64,000 bases of DNA from Bretschneidera sinensis (taxonomy: Eukaryota; Streptophyta; Magnoliopsida; Brassicales; Akaniaceae): contig CM043698.1 in assembly GCA_023935145.1 (NCBI GenBank), positions 62,277,501 to 62,341,500 of the forward strand, read 5' to 3'. The notes beneath the pieces are model-generated. The model was not told the DNA's origin, searched no databases, and was given only the letters and a program-made list of their open reading frames with translations. Made by a program: the position numbers and the translations under genes. Shown here piece after piece: positions 10,126-21,850 of the stretch (position 1 is its first letter; each line of letters starts with the position of its first letter).

Positions 10126-13100
10126 TTAACCAACTCCAATCCTAAGTAGTCCAATGCAATGATTGAACTTACTTAGAGGTAGAATTTTAGTACCCAAATC
10201 CATAGAATTTTCTTCCGTGGCTACCTTATCCACATGGATGCATCCTTTCGTAACATTTTCCCGAATGAAATGATACCGAACATCCATGTGCTTTGTCCTA
10301 TCATGGAACACCGGATTCTTACAAAAGTGCAATGCACTTTGACTATCCGAAAATACCACAACCTGCTCCTCCAGTACCTTTAACTCTTCAAGCAACCCTT
10401 TGCACCGCATAGCCTCCTTAATGGCCTCCGTAGCTGCTATGTACTCAGCCTCGGTTGTTGAGAGTACTACCATTGGCTGCAACTGAGCCTTCCAACTTAT
10501 AAAACATCCATTTAAGCTTAAAAAGTAAGAGGTAATCAATCTCCTTTTTATCCCGGTTTGCTCTATAGTCCGAATTAGCAAAACCCTCAAAGCAGATGGA
10601 CTTACCTCTCTTATCATACACTAGCCCTACTTCTGGGCTTCCCTTCAAATACCTCAGCAACCACTTCATCCCAAGCCAATGCTCCTTTTCAGGATCACTC
10701 ATAAACCTACTGAGAACACTCATTGCATGACCAATGTTAAGTCTAGTGCTTACCATGGTGAACATAACAGAACCAACTGCACTAGAGTAGGGGACTTTCT
10801 CCATTTTCTTCTTCTCCGCCTCCAATCTTGGATATTGATCGCTGGAGAACTTGAAATGACCAGCAAGGGGAACTTTTACTGGCTTGCTATCTTCCATAGA
10901 GAATTTAGATATCATCTTCTCTATGTAGGAAGTTTGAGAGATCTTCAATCTGTTTCTCTCCCTTTCCCGGATGATACACATCTCAAGGATCTTTTGTGCA
11001 TGGCTAAGATCCTTCATCTCAAACTCCTCACTGAGTTGAGCCTTCAATTTCTTTATCCTCTCCATGTTGCTCCCAACCAGCAACATATCATCAACATAGA
11101 TGAGGATGATCACCACTTCCTCAACCTTCTGACCCTTATAGTACAAGCATGAACCATAGTAGCTCCTCATGAAACCCAAGCTGATTACAAAAGAATCAAA
11201 CCTCTTATTCCATTGCCGAGCTGATTGCTTCAGGCCATAGAGAGATTTCTTCAATTTGCACACTAACTCTCCCTGCCTTCCTTCCTCAAAGCCTTCGGGT
11301 TGCCTCATGAAAATCGTCTCATCGAGCTCTCCATGTAAGAATGCTGTCTTCACATCCATTTGCTCAATTTCCCAATTAAATTGGATCACCAATGCTAACA
11401 CTATCCGGATCATCTTGTACTTCACAAGCAATGAGAAGATTTGAAATCTATGCCTTCCTTTTGTGTGAACCCCTTTGCCACTAGCCTAGCTTTACATCAG
11501 ACTTCATCCCCTGGAGTATTTCCTTCTTTGATCTTGTAGAGCCATCAACAATCCACAACTCTCTGTTTTTTAGGTTTGGGAACCAACTCCCAAGAGTTGT
11601 TTTTCATCAAAGAATCCATTTCTTCCTCCATAGCCAGCTGCCACTTTGAAGAATCCTTACACTCCATGGCATCCATGTCAGTTTCTGGTTCAACCTCTCC
11701 TTCTATCCAAGGAGCTGCAATATTAGCATCCACAAACCCATATCTCAAAGGTGGTCTAACCACCCTCCTTTCCGGGTCTCTTATGAGCTGATAGTCATTC
11801 CGACTTGCTGCATCAACCTTTTCTTGTTCAGCCTCTTCTTGAGTTTCTTGAGTTTCTTGAGCTTGGCCTTCACCCAAGGGCTCTACCTGGTCTGAACCCT
11901 CTTACCTCCTTTGCTCTACCTGAACCAAGTTCTCATTGATGCGATGCTCCACAACTTCCGGACTGGTTTGCTCACTAGCCCTTGCAAGGTTAGTTTTCTC
12001 TAAGTAGGGAAATAATAATTCATTAAAAATAACATCCCTACTTATAATCAGTTTCATGCCCTTCTTTTCTAAGGACCACAACCTATATCCCTTAACCCCA
12101 TCACCATATCCTAGAAATACACATTTTCTAGATCTTGGGCTAAGTTTATCCTCCTTTTGATGTGCATATGCAGCACACCCAAAAGTCCTAAGGTTGTTTA
12201 ATTCAGGGGGTTTTCCACTCCACATTTCCATGGGAGTCTTGAGCTCTAAAGCTCTAGAGGGTGATCTATTTATCAAGTATGCAGATATAGCCACATCTTC
12301 TCCCCAAAAATATTTTGGTAACCCGGATCCTATTAGCATGCATCTAACCTTTTCTATAAGGATTCTATTCATTCTTTCAGCAACTCCATTTTGCTGAGGT
12401 GTTTTTACAACCGTCTTATGCCTTAGAATGCCATTTAATTCACAGAATTTATCAAAATCTTTATTGCAAAATTCTAAGCCATTATCAGTTCGTAAAGCTT
12501 TAACTTCCCTACCCGTTTGAGTTTCCAGCAACTTCTTCCACACAACAAATTTATTCAAGGCATCAGATTTATTCCTAAGCAAATAAACCCACACTCTTCT
12601 TAAATAATCATCAATTAAAGACAGAAAGTAAATGTTACCTCCCTGTGTTGGTATCCTTGCTGGTCCCCAAAAGTTCGAATGAATGTAGTCAAGAATCCCC
12701 TTTGATTTGTGCACTCCGGTGTTGAAGCTAACCCAGTGTTGCTTCCCAAGAAAGCAACTCTCACAGAAATCCAAATTCTCTACTTTGTCACCACCAAGTA
12801 AACCATCCTTGCTAAGAACTTGCAGGCCCTTTTCGCTCATGTGTCCCAAGCAAGTGTGCAAAAGGGCTGCCTTGTCCATCTCGGCCATCAAGCTTACTGC
12901 TTGATCATTGATTTTTGTCTCTCCGATCATCTCATAGAGTCCATCATTTCTTGCTGCCTTGATCACTACCAATGATCTCTTGGCCACCTTGATTTTTCCT
13001 CCCTCTACTTTGCATGTATACTCCATGGAATCCAGCTGCCCCAATGAGATCAAATTTCTCTTCAAATCTAGAAGATACCTCACATTTCGCAGCAGCCTTG

Positions 13101-14140
13101 TGACTCCATCAAATATCTTCAATTAGATGTCTCCAATCTCTCTCACTTGGCAAGAATTGTCATTCCCCATGAAGACCCTTCCATCATTGATCTCCTTGAA
13201 ATTCTTGAACCATTCCTTGTGAGGGCACATGTGATAAGTGCACCTGGAATCAAGAATCCACTTTCTGCTGCCTTGCCTCCTGCTCACATTTGAGCACACA
13301 ACAAGCACATTATCTTGCTGTTCTCCTTTGGCAACCGAAGCCTCTCCATTGTTAGTGTGGCTTCTCCTCTCATCCCACATCTTCTTCTTGCAATCTTTCT
13401 TGAAATGGCCCTCCTTGTTGCAGTAAATGCATCTCCTTCCTCCTCCAAGTCTTGTCTTGGAATGAGATCTCCCATGGTTCTGCCCTCTACCTCTTGATTT
13501 CTCCCGGCAGTTGCCACGGTTGCTACTGCCATTCCGAGTTGCTGGCCTTCCTCTTACGAATAGCCCATCTCCACTTGATGTCTCCTTTATCTTGGCTTTG
13601 AAATCATGTGCCCTTATGGCATTGATCACAATCTCCTTTGTCAAAGTATCCCTTCCATACTCAATGGCATTAATCAAGTTATCAAAGCAATCAGGAAGGG
13701 AATTTAACAAGATAACAACCAATTGTTCATCCGGAAAAATAATGCTACAGCTATTCAAATCTTGAACTAGCTTATTAAAGACATCAAGATTATCTTGCAA
13801 CTCTTTACCAGGATCCATTTTAAAAGCAAAGATTCTTTTAAGAAGATAAATTTTGTTAGGGAGAGTTTTGGTAAGAAACAACTCATCTAGTTTCTTCTAT
13901 ATGATAGTCAGATCTTCCGAGTCTCCGCACTCCCTTGTGACGCTATCCAACATGTGCAAGAAAATGGTGCTGTAAGCCATCTTCTTCATCTTGGTCCTCC
14001 ATGACACTTGCTAGAAAAGCATCATCTTCTCCAATAGCCAAGTCCACTTTCTGTTGCATTAGAACCGCCTTGATCTTCCACTTCCAAAGGACAAAGTCTC
14101 CCTTTCCATCAAACTTCTCAACACAGAAATTTGAAGCCAT
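10126..14140 (-). pseudogene. Copia B gag-pol, most complete of its family but broken
   Basis: Gag begins at 14140 (MASNFCVEKFDGKGDF). A frameshift near 13940-14000 separates the first 60 residues from the rest of gag. The zinc knuckle is CIYCNKEGHFKKDC. The protease reads DSR where DSG or DTG is catalytic, so it is probably inactive. A stop at about 13123 (CAA to TAA) separates protease from integrase (11902-13122), which has its zinc-binding region, the D of the DLWGP-equivalent segment (NFWGPA here, a change), TDNG and GVAERMN. RT keeps QMDVKTAFLHGEL and YVDDMLL; RNase H ends at 10126. Two or more further frame breaks lie at 10445-11545. It is the best available reference for what A and C have lost. 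Confidence 0.9.
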
Positions 14141-14367
14141 CTTTTGCGGACAAGATCCCAGATTTATGCACTACCCTTAACTGCTTTCTTCAACCTCAAG
14201 AATACAAATCGAAGATGGATCTTAACACTGTTCTTGAATCAACCTTCAAGAACACGATCAGATTTTGATCTTTACACCGTTCTTGAATCACCCAAGAAGT
14301 TGATCTTTGATTCTTGGAGTCTTGGCTCCGTCACCTTCTTGTTCTTGCTCCGATACCCAGCTGTGCA

Positions 14368-14379
14368 GCTCTGATACCA
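14368..14379 (-). other. Primer-binding site of Copia B
   Basis: The complement of TGGTATCAGAGC next to the LTR start at 14381. Confidence 0.9.
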
Positions 14380-14380
14380 C

Positions 14381-15401
14381 TGTTGGAAATCACCTTAACA
14401 AGATGCTCATGTGGTGATCTTCCAAACACCCAAGCCTAGAATGACTTGTAGAAAGAATTGGAATCGAAAACAAGAACAGAAAATCAAAGAAAGAAAGAAG
14501 ACAAGCAATTTTTATCGAGGTTCGGCAATGTGCCTACATCCCGGTGAGTTCCTCCGAACTCTCTGCACTAAATCAATGGTTCTTACAAGTTTATAGCAAT
14601 CCCCTTCAAGAAACCAAGTTCTTGAAGAAACCAAGAGAAGAAAGAAGAAGATGAGAACTAACTATGCTCCCTCTCTAATCTAGTCTTCTCTCTCTTTTAC
14701 AACCAGCCTCACTACAAAGAGTCCCTCTTGTGTTTATGTCTCTCACACAATTCTCTTTATGTGTTTACAATTGATTTCACAATGTCACAAACTTGTGTGT
14801 TTCTCATCTTAAAAAATAAGGTTAGGAAACCCCTTTTATAGCCCCTTACTTCTTGGACATTCTTGTGAATCAATCTCCACCCTTTGATCATGATCTCCAC
14901 TTAATCATGGCCTTTCATCACTTTCCTAAGTGGTGCTGTGCGTTTTGACCTTGCACACACGCACCTAAGAGAGTCCTTATGCATGCTGCCTATGTGTGCT
15001 TGACTTTGCCTAGCACCTAGGCGCTCAACAGGGCAAGGTGCGGTGCTGGGCAGAGTGCTTTTGCAGCAGCTTCTGGGCGATGCGTCGTTGGAGTTGAGCG
15101 GTGAGGTGCTGGTCCGTTCGTGGAGGCATGCACACTGGGTGGTGCGGTGCTGGATGGTGAGTAGTGTAGTGCTGGCCCTGTCCCAGCAGCACCCATGCTG
15201 GACGGTGCGGTGCTGGCAGATGGGCGGTGAGGTGCTAGTGCACACCGATGCTGCCCAGCAGTGCGCACACTCCATCAGCTTGTGTGCAGAAGTGTACACA
15301 CCAGTGCGCCTAGCCTTACCTTGCTCCAAAGTGATGCACACACATGTGTGCAGTCTTCGAACCATGTTTGGACATGTTTGAACCTTAGACAAATACCATC
15401 A
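14381..15401 (-). repeat. 5' LTR of Copia B
   Basis: About 1021 bp. The minus-strand TATA box is at 14834-14840. The outer end is aaataccatca, one base different from the 3' LTR end. An internal deletion of about 52 bp relative to the other LTR lies near 15352. Confidence 0.85.
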
Positions 15402-16243
15402 TTTTTAAAAGATGGGCAAACAGGACAGTCTACTAAAAAGAGATAAATCAGTGGGAAGAAGGAAAGAACTTCTCTTTCTTACTTTTGATTGGAAAGTTTT
15501 GATTCTTTGTTCTCTTTACAGGAACTCAATATTCAGGTATGCTGAGACAAGTTTTGGGTCAGTGGTGTTAAAGAGCTCATATTCTTAGGCCTTTTCTCTG
15601 TATGGTATTGTGAGGCTGCGTATTGGATGATCAAAGCTGAAACCTTTTTCAGTTCTTGAAAGAAAGATGCTTCAAATACTGAACCATAAGCGCAAAGTGC
15701 CTCCATGTCAAAATCTAGGCATTAATTATCTTAGACCACTCTGCATTAATTATAAAGCCTATATAGATTTCAGTACCTAAAGAGCAAGAAGACATTATAC
15801 GTTTAGGCATACAGTTTTACTTATACATCAGAATTAACTTGAAAAACTGGCTACGTATATTGAAACCTTCATGAGATTACTTACTCTTGTTGATTTGTTG
15901 TTCCCTCTCAATATGGTCAATCCAGAGATCTAGGTTGGAGATAATACGAAGGTCCTAAACCCTAAGCCATAAAACAAAGAGATTTGGTATGGAGTAGTAG
16001 TAGGACAGACTTCACATGCACTTCACAAGGGTTTGCCTTGCAAGTTTTAATGAGCTAAAGCAAAAAAAATACCAATGATTTTTGTCAAGGACAAGTAATA
16101 AATGCAGTTTTTTTCCTGCCTCCATCTTTAATGATATTTGTAGACATTTGCAGGTTTATTGAGTGAAAATATGTCCTCAATATTATACGGGGTCACCCTG
16201 TTAATTCAGAATGCTTTCTTCTTGCTAAATCTCTTTGATTTCA
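15402..16243. other. Inter-SAUR DNA upstream of SAUR2
   Basis: No gene is supported. The sequence is collinear with 44866-45686, the region upstream of SAUR5. It contains AT-rich unique sequence and no repeat array. Confidence 0.6.
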
Positions 16244-16247
16244 AGTG

Positions 16248-16382
16248 GGTCCATTGTAGGTTGTTCTCCTGGAAATGGTTTGGCATAATGTGTTCCAACA
16301 GATATGAAGTCTCACTCACCACTAAATTCTAGATGATAAGTTGGAAAACAGTACCATGTGATCCTTCATATGGTTATGTCTC
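16248..16382 (+). promoter_or_regulatory. Distal SAUR2 promoter, now cut off by Copia C
   Basis: GGTCCAT (16248-16254), CATATGG (16367-16373) and TGTCTC (16377-16382), in the order seen in the other SAUR promoters. In SAUR5, the duplicate gene, the TATA box follows about 50 bp after TGTCTC. Here 5.3 kb of Copia C intervenes, so these motifs lie 5.3 kb from the gene they formerly served. Confidence 0.75.
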
Positions 16383-16422
16383 CCAACAAATCTACCCAAA
16401 TGTCTCTACACCACTCACTACA

Positions 16423-17249
16423 TGTTGTTATTTGTCTAAGTTTCAAACATATCCAAATATGGTCTAAAGTTGGTTAAAGTCCAAATCAAAGGTGGAGTAT
16501 GAAATTTTAGCAAGTTAAAAGGTTGCACACAAGTGTGTGCTAAAGTTTTGAGCGTGGCAAGGTCAGGCACACTGCTGTGGAAGTTTCTGCCCACAGGTAG
16601 GAGGTGTGCGCACAGCATCAGGAGGCTACAGCATCAGGTCACGCCGCAGCACACAGCACCACACCAAAATGCACAGCATCACTTGGAGAGTGATGAAGGG
16701 CTGAGATTAAAGGAAGAACATGATCAAAGGGTCAAGAATGATTCACAAGATTGTCCAAGAATTAAGAGGCTATAAAAAAGGTTTCTTAGCCTCATTTCAA
16801 GTGGTGAAAAAGGTGTGTGAGAGAACCACACAGGTTGTGACATTGTGAGATCATTGTAAACACAAGAGAGAATTGTGTGAGAGACATAAACACAAGAGGG
16901 ACTCTTGTAGTGAGGCTGGTTGTAAAGAAGAGAGGTTAGTAGAGAATTGATAGAAAGCATTGTAATAGGTCTATCACTTTCTCGTTCTCTTCTTTGTTCT
17001 TCAAGAACTTGGATTCTTGAAGGGGATTGCTGTAACTTTGTAAGAACCATTGAGATAGTGCAGAGAGTTCGGAGGAACTCACAGGGACGTAGGCACATTG
17101 CCGAACCTCGACAACAAATTACTTGTTTTCTTTCTTTCTTTGATTTTCTGTTCTTGTGTTCGATTGCTGAAATTCTTTCTACAAGTCATTCAAGACTTGG
17201 GTGTTTGGAAGATCACCACCTGGGCATCTTGTCAAGGTGATTTCCAACA
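16423..17249 (+). repeat. 5' LTR of Copia C
   Basis: 827 bp, TGTTGTTATTTG to TTTCCAACA. The TATA box TATAAAA is at 16771-16777. It is shorter than the A LTR because much of the GC-rich tract is missing. Confidence 0.95.
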
Positions 17250-17250
17250 G

Positions 17251-17262
17251 CGGTATCAGAGC
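17251..17262 (+). other. Primer-binding site of Copia C
   Basis: CGGTATCAGAGC, one mismatch (T to C) from the standard initiator tRNA-Met complement. Confidence 0.85.
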
Positions 17263-17490
17263 ACAACAGCTGGTTATTGGAACAAGAAGTAAAAGGTACG
17301 GAGCCAAGACTCCAAGAATCAAAGATCAAACTTCTTGGGTGATTTAAGAACGGTGTAAAGATCAAGATCCGGTCGTGTTCTTGAAGGTTGATTCAAGAAC
17401 GGTGTTAAAGATCCATCTTCGATCTGTGTTCTTGAGGTTGAAGAAAGTAGTTGTGGTTAGTGCACAAATCTGGGATCTTGTCCGCAAAAG

Positions 17491-20400
17491 ATGGCTTCAA
17501 ATTTCTGTGTGGAGAAGTTTGATGGAAAGGGGGACTTTGCCCTATGGAAGCGGAAGATCAAGGCGGTTCTCATGCAGCAGAAAGTGGACTTGGCTATTGG
17601 AGAAGATGATGCTTTTCCAGCTAATGCCACGGAGGACCAGCGGACTGAGATGAAGAAGATGGCCTACAGCACCATTTTCTTGCACATGTCGGATAATGTC
17701 ACAAGGGAGTGCGGAGACTCGGAAGATCCAGCTGCAATATGGAAGAAACTAGATGAGTTGTTTCTTGCCAAGACTCTCCCTAATAAGAGGTATCTTCATA
17801 AACGAATCTTTGCTTTTAAATTTGATCCTAAGAAAGAGTTGCAAGACGATCTTGATGCCAAGAAAAGGAGTGCATCAAGTGGTAAAGGGTTGTTCTTTAA
17901 AAGAAGGCCAGCAACTTGGTATGGCAGCAACCATGGCTACTACCTAGACAGAGGTAGAGGAGAGAGCCATGGGAGAGTGCACAGCAGCATGCATGGCTAC
18001 TATCGGGACAGAGGTAGAGGAGAGAGCCATGGGAGAGTGCACAGCAGCATGCATGGCTACTACCGGGACAAAGGTAAAGGAGAAAGCCATGGGAGAGTGC
18101 ATTCCAAATTGAGATCTGGAGGGAAGAGCTGCTACTACTGCCATAAGGAGGGTCATGTCAAGAAAGATTGCAAGAAGATGACAAGGGATAGAGGAGGAAG
18201 CCATACCAAAAATGGAGATGCTTCGGTTGCCAAAACAGAACAGCAAGATGATGATGTTCTTGTTGTGTGCTCAAGTGTGAGCAAAGGGCAAGAAGGAAGC
18301 GGGAAATGGATCTTGGATACCGGGTGCACTCATCATATATGCCCTCACAAAGAATGGTTCAAGAATTTCAAGAAGATCAATGATGGAAGAGTCTTCTTGG
18401 GGAATGACAATTCTTGCCAAGTGAGAGGGATTGGAGACATCCAATTGAGGATGTTTGATGGAGTCACAAGGCTGCTGGAAAATGTGAGGTATGTTCCAGA
18501 TTTGAAGAGGAACTTGATCTCATTGGGGCAGCTGGATTCCATGGGCTATACATGCAAGATAGAGGGAGGAAAGATCAAGGTGGCCAAGGGATCTTTGGTA
18601 GTGATCAAGGCAGCAAGAAACGATGGACTCTATGAGATGATCGGAGAAACAGAAACCAATGATCAAGCAGCAAGCTTGATGGCTGAGCTGGACAAGGCAG
18701 CCCTTTGGCACACTCGCTTGGGACACATGAGCGAAAAGGGCCTGCAAGTGCTTCGCAAGGAAGGTCTACTTGGTGGTGACAAAGTAGAAGAACTGGATTT
18801 CTGTAAGAGCTGTGTTTTTGGGCAGCAACATCGGGTCAGCTTCAACACCGGAGTGCACAAGTCTAAGGGCATTCTTGACTACATTCATGCGGACCTTTGG
18901 GGACCAGCAAGGACACCAACACAGGGAGGTAACATTTACTTTCTGTCTTTAATTGATGATTATTCAAGAAAAGTATGGGTTTATTTGGTTAAGAATAAAT
19001 TAGATGCCTTGAATAAATTAGTGGTGTGGAAAGGGCTGGTTGAGACTCAAATGGGTAGAGTAGTTAAGGGGATAAGAACCGATAATGGCTTAGAAATTTT
19101 TAACCAAGAACTTGATCAATTCTGTAGGTTAAATGGCATTCTAAGACATAGGACGGTTGTGGAAACTCCTCAGCAAAATGGAGTTGCTGAGTTGATGAAT
19201 AAGACCCTTATGGAAAAGGTTAGGTGCATGTTAGATGGATCCGGGTTACCAAAATATTTTTGGGGAGAAGCTGTAGCTACAGCTGCATATTTGATTAATA
19301 GATCACCCTCTAGGATTGTGTTCCAAAAGACTCCCATTGAGATATAGAGTGGAAAACCCCCTGAGTTGGACAACCTTGGGACTTTTGGGTGTGCTGCGTA
19401 TGCACTCCAAAAGGAGGATAAGCTTAGCCCAGGATCTAGAAAATATGTGTTTCTAGGATATGGGGAAGGGGCTAAGGGGTACAGGTTGTGGTCCTTAGAA
19501 AAAGAAGGATTTAAACTCATAATAAGTAGGGATGTTGTCTTTAATGAATTATTGTTTCCCTACTTGGAGAAAACTAACCCTGCAGGGGCTAGTGAGCAAA
19601 CCAATTCAGAAATTGTTGAGCATAGCATCAAGGGAGATTCTGTTCAGGTAGAGCAAAGGAAGCAAGAGGGTTCGGACCAGGTAGAGCCCTTGGATGATTG
19701 CCAAGCTCAAGAAACTCAAGAAGAGACTGAAAAAGAAAAGGATGTTGCAGCAAGTCAGAAGGACTTTCAGCTCATAAGAGACCGGGAAAGAAGGCTGGTC
19801 GGACCACCTTCAAGATGTGGGTTTGCGGATGTTGCGGATGCAGCAGCTCCTTGGACAGAAGGAGAGATGAGTGAACAAGAAACTTACACGGATGCCATGG
19901 AGTGTAAGGATTCGTCAAAGTGGCAGCTAGCTATGGAGGAAGAAATGGATTCTTTGAGAAAGAACAACTTCTGGGAATTGGTGAAAATTCTAGGAAATCA
20001 GAAAGTTGTGGAATGTAAGTGCACTTACAAGATTAAAGAAGGGTGCCCTCCAAGAGATGAAGTCCGGAACAAGGCTAAGCTGGTGGCGAATGGGTTCACA
20101 AGAAGAGAAGACATAGGTTTCACAGAAACTTTCTCACCTGGACACAAGGTGGAGAAGATGGTGAGTATCCTCACCTATGTCATTGATGGGCTATTAGTTT
20201 GGAACAGCAGGAAGAGGATGGAAAGGTTTACATCTCAACTCAGTGAGGAGTTCGAGAGGAAGGATCTCAGCCTTGCACAAAAGATCCTTGGGATGAGGAG
20301 AATCATCCGGGAAAGGAAGAGAAACAGGTCAAGTGTTTCTTGGGCAATGGATGTTTTCAGCAAATGTGTGAGCAATCCCGGAAAAGAGTGTTGTCTTGGG

Positions 20401-20790
20401 ATGAAGTGGTTGCTGAGGTACATGGAGGCTCAGTGGCAGCCAGTGGTAGCACTCATAACAACCAGGGCAGAATGCATAGCGGCTACGGAAGCCATAAAGG
20501 AGGCTATGGGGTGCAAAGGGTTGTTGGACGAGTGGGAGGTCCTAAAAGAGCAGGTGGTGGTATCTTTGGATAGCCAAAGTGCGGGGCACTTGTGGAGGTA
20601 TCCAGTGTTCCATGAGGGGACAGAGCATATGGATGTTCGGTATCATTACATTCTGGAAAATGGTACAGAAGGAAGCATTCATGTTGACAAGAAGACCACA
20701 GAGAAAAGTCCTGCAGATTTAGGCACCAAGTTTCTACCTCTAAGAAAGTTCAATCATTGCCTTGAATTACTTAGGAATGGAGTTGGTTAA
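17491..20790 (+). pseudogene. Copia C gag-pol: one long frame with one stop and several in-frame deletions
   Basis: From ATG 17491 to TAA 20790 the frame is open except for one TAG at 19345-19347, where the family has Trp (PIEI*SGKPPEL). Gag: MASNFCVEKFDGKGDF, then a deletion of about 65 residues in the UBN2 part, a 3x20-residue RG-rich repeat, and a zinc knuckle CYYCHKEGHVKKDC. Protease WILDTGCTHH keeps DTG. Integrase keeps HTRLGHMSEKG, CKSC, TDNG and GVAELMN. RT lacks the block around the first catalytic Asp and reads YVID in place of YVDD. Further deletions remove the RT thumb and the RNase H start; the tail DSQSAGHLWRYPVF remains. Every deletion keeps the frame. Copies B and A define what is missing. 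Reverse transcription would have to be supplied by another element. Confidence 0.9.
17932..18111 (+). repeat. Three 60-bp tandem repeats in Copia C gag
   Basis: Units at 17932, 17992 and 18052, each encoding 20 residues of the type HGYYRDRGRGESHGRVHSSM. They lie just before the zinc knuckle and add basic, Gly/Arg-rich sequence likely to bind RNA (inference). Copies A and B have a single related segment, so this is an expansion in C. Confidence 0.9.
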
Positions 20791-20873
20791 TTTGTAACTC
20801 AATATGAGTTTGGATCCCGAAGCTTTCTGCACAATGGTTCAGATTTTTTGAACACTTAGACAAAGGTAGAGAT

Positions 20874-21700
20874 TGTTGTTATTTGTCTAAGTTTCAAACA
20901 TATCCAAACATGGTCTAAAGTTGGTTAAAGTCCAAATCAAAGGTGGAGTATGAAATTTTAGCAAGTTAAAAGGTTGCACACAAGTGTGTGCTAAAGTTTT
21001 GAGGGTGGCAAGGTCAAGCACACTGCTGTGGAAGTTTCTGCCCACAGGCAGGAGGTGTGCGCACAGCATCAGGAGGCTGCAGCATCAGGTCACGCCGCAG
21101 CACACAGCACCACACCAAAACGCACAGCATCACTTGGAGAGTGATGAAGGGCTGAGATTAAAGGAAGAACATGATCAAAGGGTCAAGAATGATTCACAAG
21201 ATTGTCCAAGAATTAAGAGGCTATAAAAAGGGTTTCTTAGCCTCATTTCAAGTGGTGAAAAAGGTGTGTGAGAGAACCACACAGGTTGTGACATTGTGAG
21301 ATCATTGTAAACACAAGAGAGAATTGTGTGAGAGACATAAACACAAGAGGGACTCTTGTAGTGAGGCTGGTTGTAAAGAAGAGAGGTTAGTAGAGAATTG
21401 ATAGAAAGCATTGTAATAGGTCTATCACTTTCTCGTTCTCTTTTTGGTTCTTCAAGAACTTGGATTCTTGAAGGGGATTGCTGTAACTTTGTAAGAACCA
21501 TTGAGATAGTGCAGAGAGTTCGGAGGAACTCACGGGGACGTAGGCACATTGCCGAACCTCGACAACAAATTACTTGTCTTCTTTCTTTCTTTGATTTTCT
21601 GTTCTTGTGTTCGATTGCTGAAATTCTTTCTACAAGTCATTCAAGACTTGGGTGTTTGGAAGATCACCACCTGGGCATCTTGTCAAGGTGATTTCCAACA
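20874..21700 (+). repeat. 3' LTR of Copia C
   Basis: 827 bp. Its own TATA box (21222-21228) points toward SAUR2, whose ATG is 623 bp downstream. It ends 14 bp before the SAUR2 TATA run. Confidence 0.95.
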
Positions 21701-21725
21701 CTACACATTTCAAATATATATATAT
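21701..21725 (+). promoter_or_regulatory. Core promoter of SAUR2
   Basis: The second copy of target duplication ctaca, then a TATA run (21715-21725), as in SAUR5. All sequence upstream of this point is Copia C LTR. Confidence 0.75.
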
Positions 21726-21850
21726 TCACACACACATATTATGTCCACAACTAAACCAAGCCCTCACATTCTCTACTAGCAAAAGCTTCCTCTCTCTCTT
21801 CCCAAGTCATTTAAATCTTCATCATCTTCTAGAGTAATCATAATATAACA

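Larger units (their letters stand above)
8971..15401 (-). mobile_element. Full-length Copia retrotransposon B (minus strand)
   Basis: Two LTRs, a primer-binding site and gag-pol, flanked by a perfect target duplication ttttt (8966-8970 and 15402-15406). Its pol still has the RT region that A and C lack. The uninterrupted site is seen near 44865 (aaatatttttaagagatggg). Confidence 0.9.
16423..21700 (+). mobile_element. Full-length Copia retrotransposon C, young, deletion derivative
   Basis: Two 827-bp LTRs and a perfect 5-bp target duplication ctaca (16418-16422 and 21701-21705). The LTRs differ at about 11 positions by eye (roughly 1.3 percent), so this is the youngest of the A/B/C family in the window. 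The empty site is preserved in front of SAUR5 (cactcactacacatttcaa, near 46376). It sits between distal promoter and TATA box of SAUR2. Confidence 0.95.

Noticed and set aside
17932..18111. Regular 60-bp repeats resembling an array
   Set aside because: Direct, contiguous and coding in frame with gag. There are no spacers, and the DNA is plant nuclear, so this is not a CRISPR array.
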